Both the position numbers and the translations under genes were made by a program. A DNA stretch of 64,000 bases from Bradyrhizobium sp. sGM-13 (GTDB lineage: Bacteria > Pseudomonadota > Alphaproteobacteria > Rhizobiales > Xanthobacteraceae): the NCBI RefSeq assembly GCF_018398875.1, contig NZ_JAGWDK010000008.1, positions 124,001 to 188,000 of the forward strand, read 5' to 3'. A model generated the notes under the pieces. It ran no database searches. It saw nothing but the letters and a program-made list of their open reading frames with translations, and was not told the origin of the DNA. Positions 62,833-64,000 of this stretch are shown piece by piece (position 1 is the stretch's first letter; every line of letters starts with the position of its first letter).

Positions 62833-64000
62833 GGCTCTGAGCTCTCCAGCACCTGATCCGCCCCGGTCGGCCGGTGCGAAGGCGCAGCCTCCAGCGCCGG
62901 TTCACCGGCAAAGAGCATCGCGCTGTCGATCTGCCGTCCGTGCAACACGCTCACCTTTTCCAGCACGCGCGCCTGGGCGGCCTGCAGCGTATCCAGCGAA
63001 TGACGCTCGCCGGATTGCCTGGCTTCGACAGTTGCTTCCTCAGGGACCCATTGCTCGGCCGAGACCACACCGAGATCCTTGGCACGGCTGAAGATGTATT
63101 CGGCCGTATTCCATTTCCAGCTCGGACAGGGCAGCGCCGCCTCTGCCGGATTGCTGTAGATGAAGCGATGTGCACAGAAGCCGCCGCACATCGGCAATAT
63201 CTTGCACGAGGCGCAAACCGAGTTGTCGAACGGCGTCCAATGGGACCACAGGCTGGCGTTGACGCTATCGTGGAGCTTGTCCGGCTCGAAGATGCTGCCG
63301 GTCCGCTTGCTGGGATCGTGCGCCGTCTCCCAGCACTTGTGCACATCTCCCTCGCCCGACACGACATAGCCGCCGTGCGAGGCCGCCACGCACATTCCGG
63401 CGAATCCGCTTGACGGCGTCTGAATGGATGCGAAGCCAAGACGGCGCGCGCGCTCCTCCAGAGCGAGCACCTTGCGATTGAATTCCGCGCGCGAGAGTCG
63501 CTCTTCGAAGGCGCTGCCGCTCTCCGGCGTTGAAGCCTCAATCGGCGCAAAATAGGCGCTGAAGTTGCCGCGCTTGGCGAAATTGCGCTCGACGAAACAA
63601 TCGAGCATCGCATTGACGTTGTCGACGTTGGTCTGGCCGACATTGACGCGCGCATTGATCGAGATTGCAGTCTGGTCCAGCGCTTCGGCGATATTGTCGA
63701 GGATGCGATCGAAGGTGCCGTGCCCTGACGTCAGGGGCCGCATCTTGTCGTGGGTTCCGCGATCGCCATCGATGGTCACCTGCACCCAGCGGACGCGACG
63801 CGTGTAGAGCTGGGCGGCCATTTCGCCGTTCAGGAACCAGGCGTTGGAGACGATTCCGGCGCTGTAGGAAATCTTGTGCTTGTCGCAATAGGAGATCAGC
63901 AGGTCTGACAGGCGAAAGATCGAATCCTTGCCCATCAGGGGCTCGCCGCCGTACCAGACGACACTCAGCGATTTGAGATCCTTCTTTGCCTTGACGAAAT
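62829..64000 (-). CDS. radical SAM/SPASM protein, N-terminus beyond the window
   Basis: The frame runs in from the right edge; about 390 residues are visible. WYGGEPL near 63950 is the radical SAM GGEP motif; the CxxxCxxC cluster must lie outside. VRWVQVTIDGDRGTHDKMRP is the barrel, and the C-terminal SPASM domain has CVAASHGGYV, VHKCWE, CASCKILPMCGGFC (CX2CX5CX3C) and LPCPSW. Such proteins usually mature peptides or act as sulfatase-type enzymes. A 60-residue variable tail follows. First visible gene of a coupled four-gene operon. Confidence 0.82.
   Translation of the reverse strand, partial: FVKAKKDLKSLSVVWYGGEPLMGKDSIFRLSDLLISYCDKHKISYSAGIVSNAWFLNGEMAAQLYTRRVRWVQVTIDGDRGTHDKMRPLTSGHGTFDRILDNIAEALDQTAISINARVNVGQTNVDNVNAMLDCFVERNFAKRGNFSAYFAPIEASTPESGSAFEERLSRAEFNRKVLALEERARRLGFASIQTPSSGFAGMCVAASHGGYVVSGEGDVHKCWETAHDPSKRTGSIFEPDKLHDSVNASLWSHWTPFDNSVCASCKILPMCGGFCAHRFIYSNPAEAALPCPSWKWNTAEYIFSRAKDLGVVSAEQWVPEEATVEARQSGERHSLDTLQAAQARVLEKVSVLHGRQIDSAMLFAGEPALEAAPSHRPTGADQVLESSEP

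Overview
The window looks like a piece of an alphaproteobacterial chromosome, most likely Bradyrhizobium or a close relative in the Nitrobacteraceae. That placement is inferred from protein style. There are four copies of the alphaproteobacterial H-NS-like protein (three with the WSGRGK-type DNA-binding tail), many small conserved proteins of the kind common in Bradyrhizobium, and a GC-rich coding background broken by AT-rich islands upstream of genes. No rRNA, tRNA, CRISPR array or replication origin was seen.

Region 1 (1-28.5 kb) is a surface or exopolysaccharide locus of the Wzx/Wzy type. It holds a polymerase/ligase-like membrane protein (225), a methyltransferase (1722), three glycosyltransferases (4749, 8077, 11164), UDP-xylose synthase (6584), another sugar epimerase/dehydratase (12283), two PLP sugar aminotransferases (9811, 13350), a hexapeptide N-acetyltransferase (14595), a Gfo/Idh/MocA dehydrogenase (16649), a Wzx flippase (15128), a co-polymerase/tyrosine kinase (22742), an outer-membrane export lipoprotein (25342) and the initiating polyprenyl glycosylphosphotransferase (27051). 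The dehydrogenase, aminotransferase and acetyltransferase together match the WlbA-WlbC-WlbB route to a 2,3-diacetamido-2,3-dideoxy-uronic acid sugar nucleotide. Embedded in the locus is a type I secretion pair (HlyD/HlyB-like, 17958-21586) with a small partner gene. The accessory character shows in IS debris: an IS66 copy nested in another IS66, an IS3 orfA fragment, a third IS66 tail and a truncated duplicate of an aminotransferase gene.

Region 2 (28.5-38 kb) has two H-NS-like genes, small genes and two large predicted type I secretion substrates: a beta-helix/Ig-like/calcium-binding protein (31543) and an RTX repeat protein (34763). These probably leave through the type I system of region 1. 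Region 3 (38-43.4 kb) is an envelope operon: a membrane-anchored coiled-coil protein with exact 85-residue tandem repeats, a TAXI-type binding protein, a VasI-like periplasmic protein and a DsrE-like protein. Region 4 (43.5-51.2 kb) carries small unknown genes, a NUDIX hydrolase, and a possible peptide-modification group: two small proteins sharing a twin-arginine-like leader beside a PqqD-HprK-like fusion and an NTP_transf_5-like protein.

Region 5 (51.3-54.9 kb) holds the dTDP-L-rhamnose genes rmlD-rmlC and rmlA-rmlB, divergent around a palindromic AT-rich promoter region. Region 6 (55-64 kb) mixes small secreted, PilZ and H-NS-like genes, a hemN fragment and a lactonase fragment. It ends in a tightly coupled operon headed by a radical SAM/SPASM protein that runs off the end of the window.

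Working model (inference): UDP-xylose, dTDP-rhamnose and a diacetamido-uronic sugar feed a polysaccharide that is initiated on polyprenyl phosphate, flipped, polymerised and exported. Secreted repeat proteins and small PilZ proteins may act in the same surface programme. The H-NS-like proteins encoded nearby may silence the AT-rich promoters.
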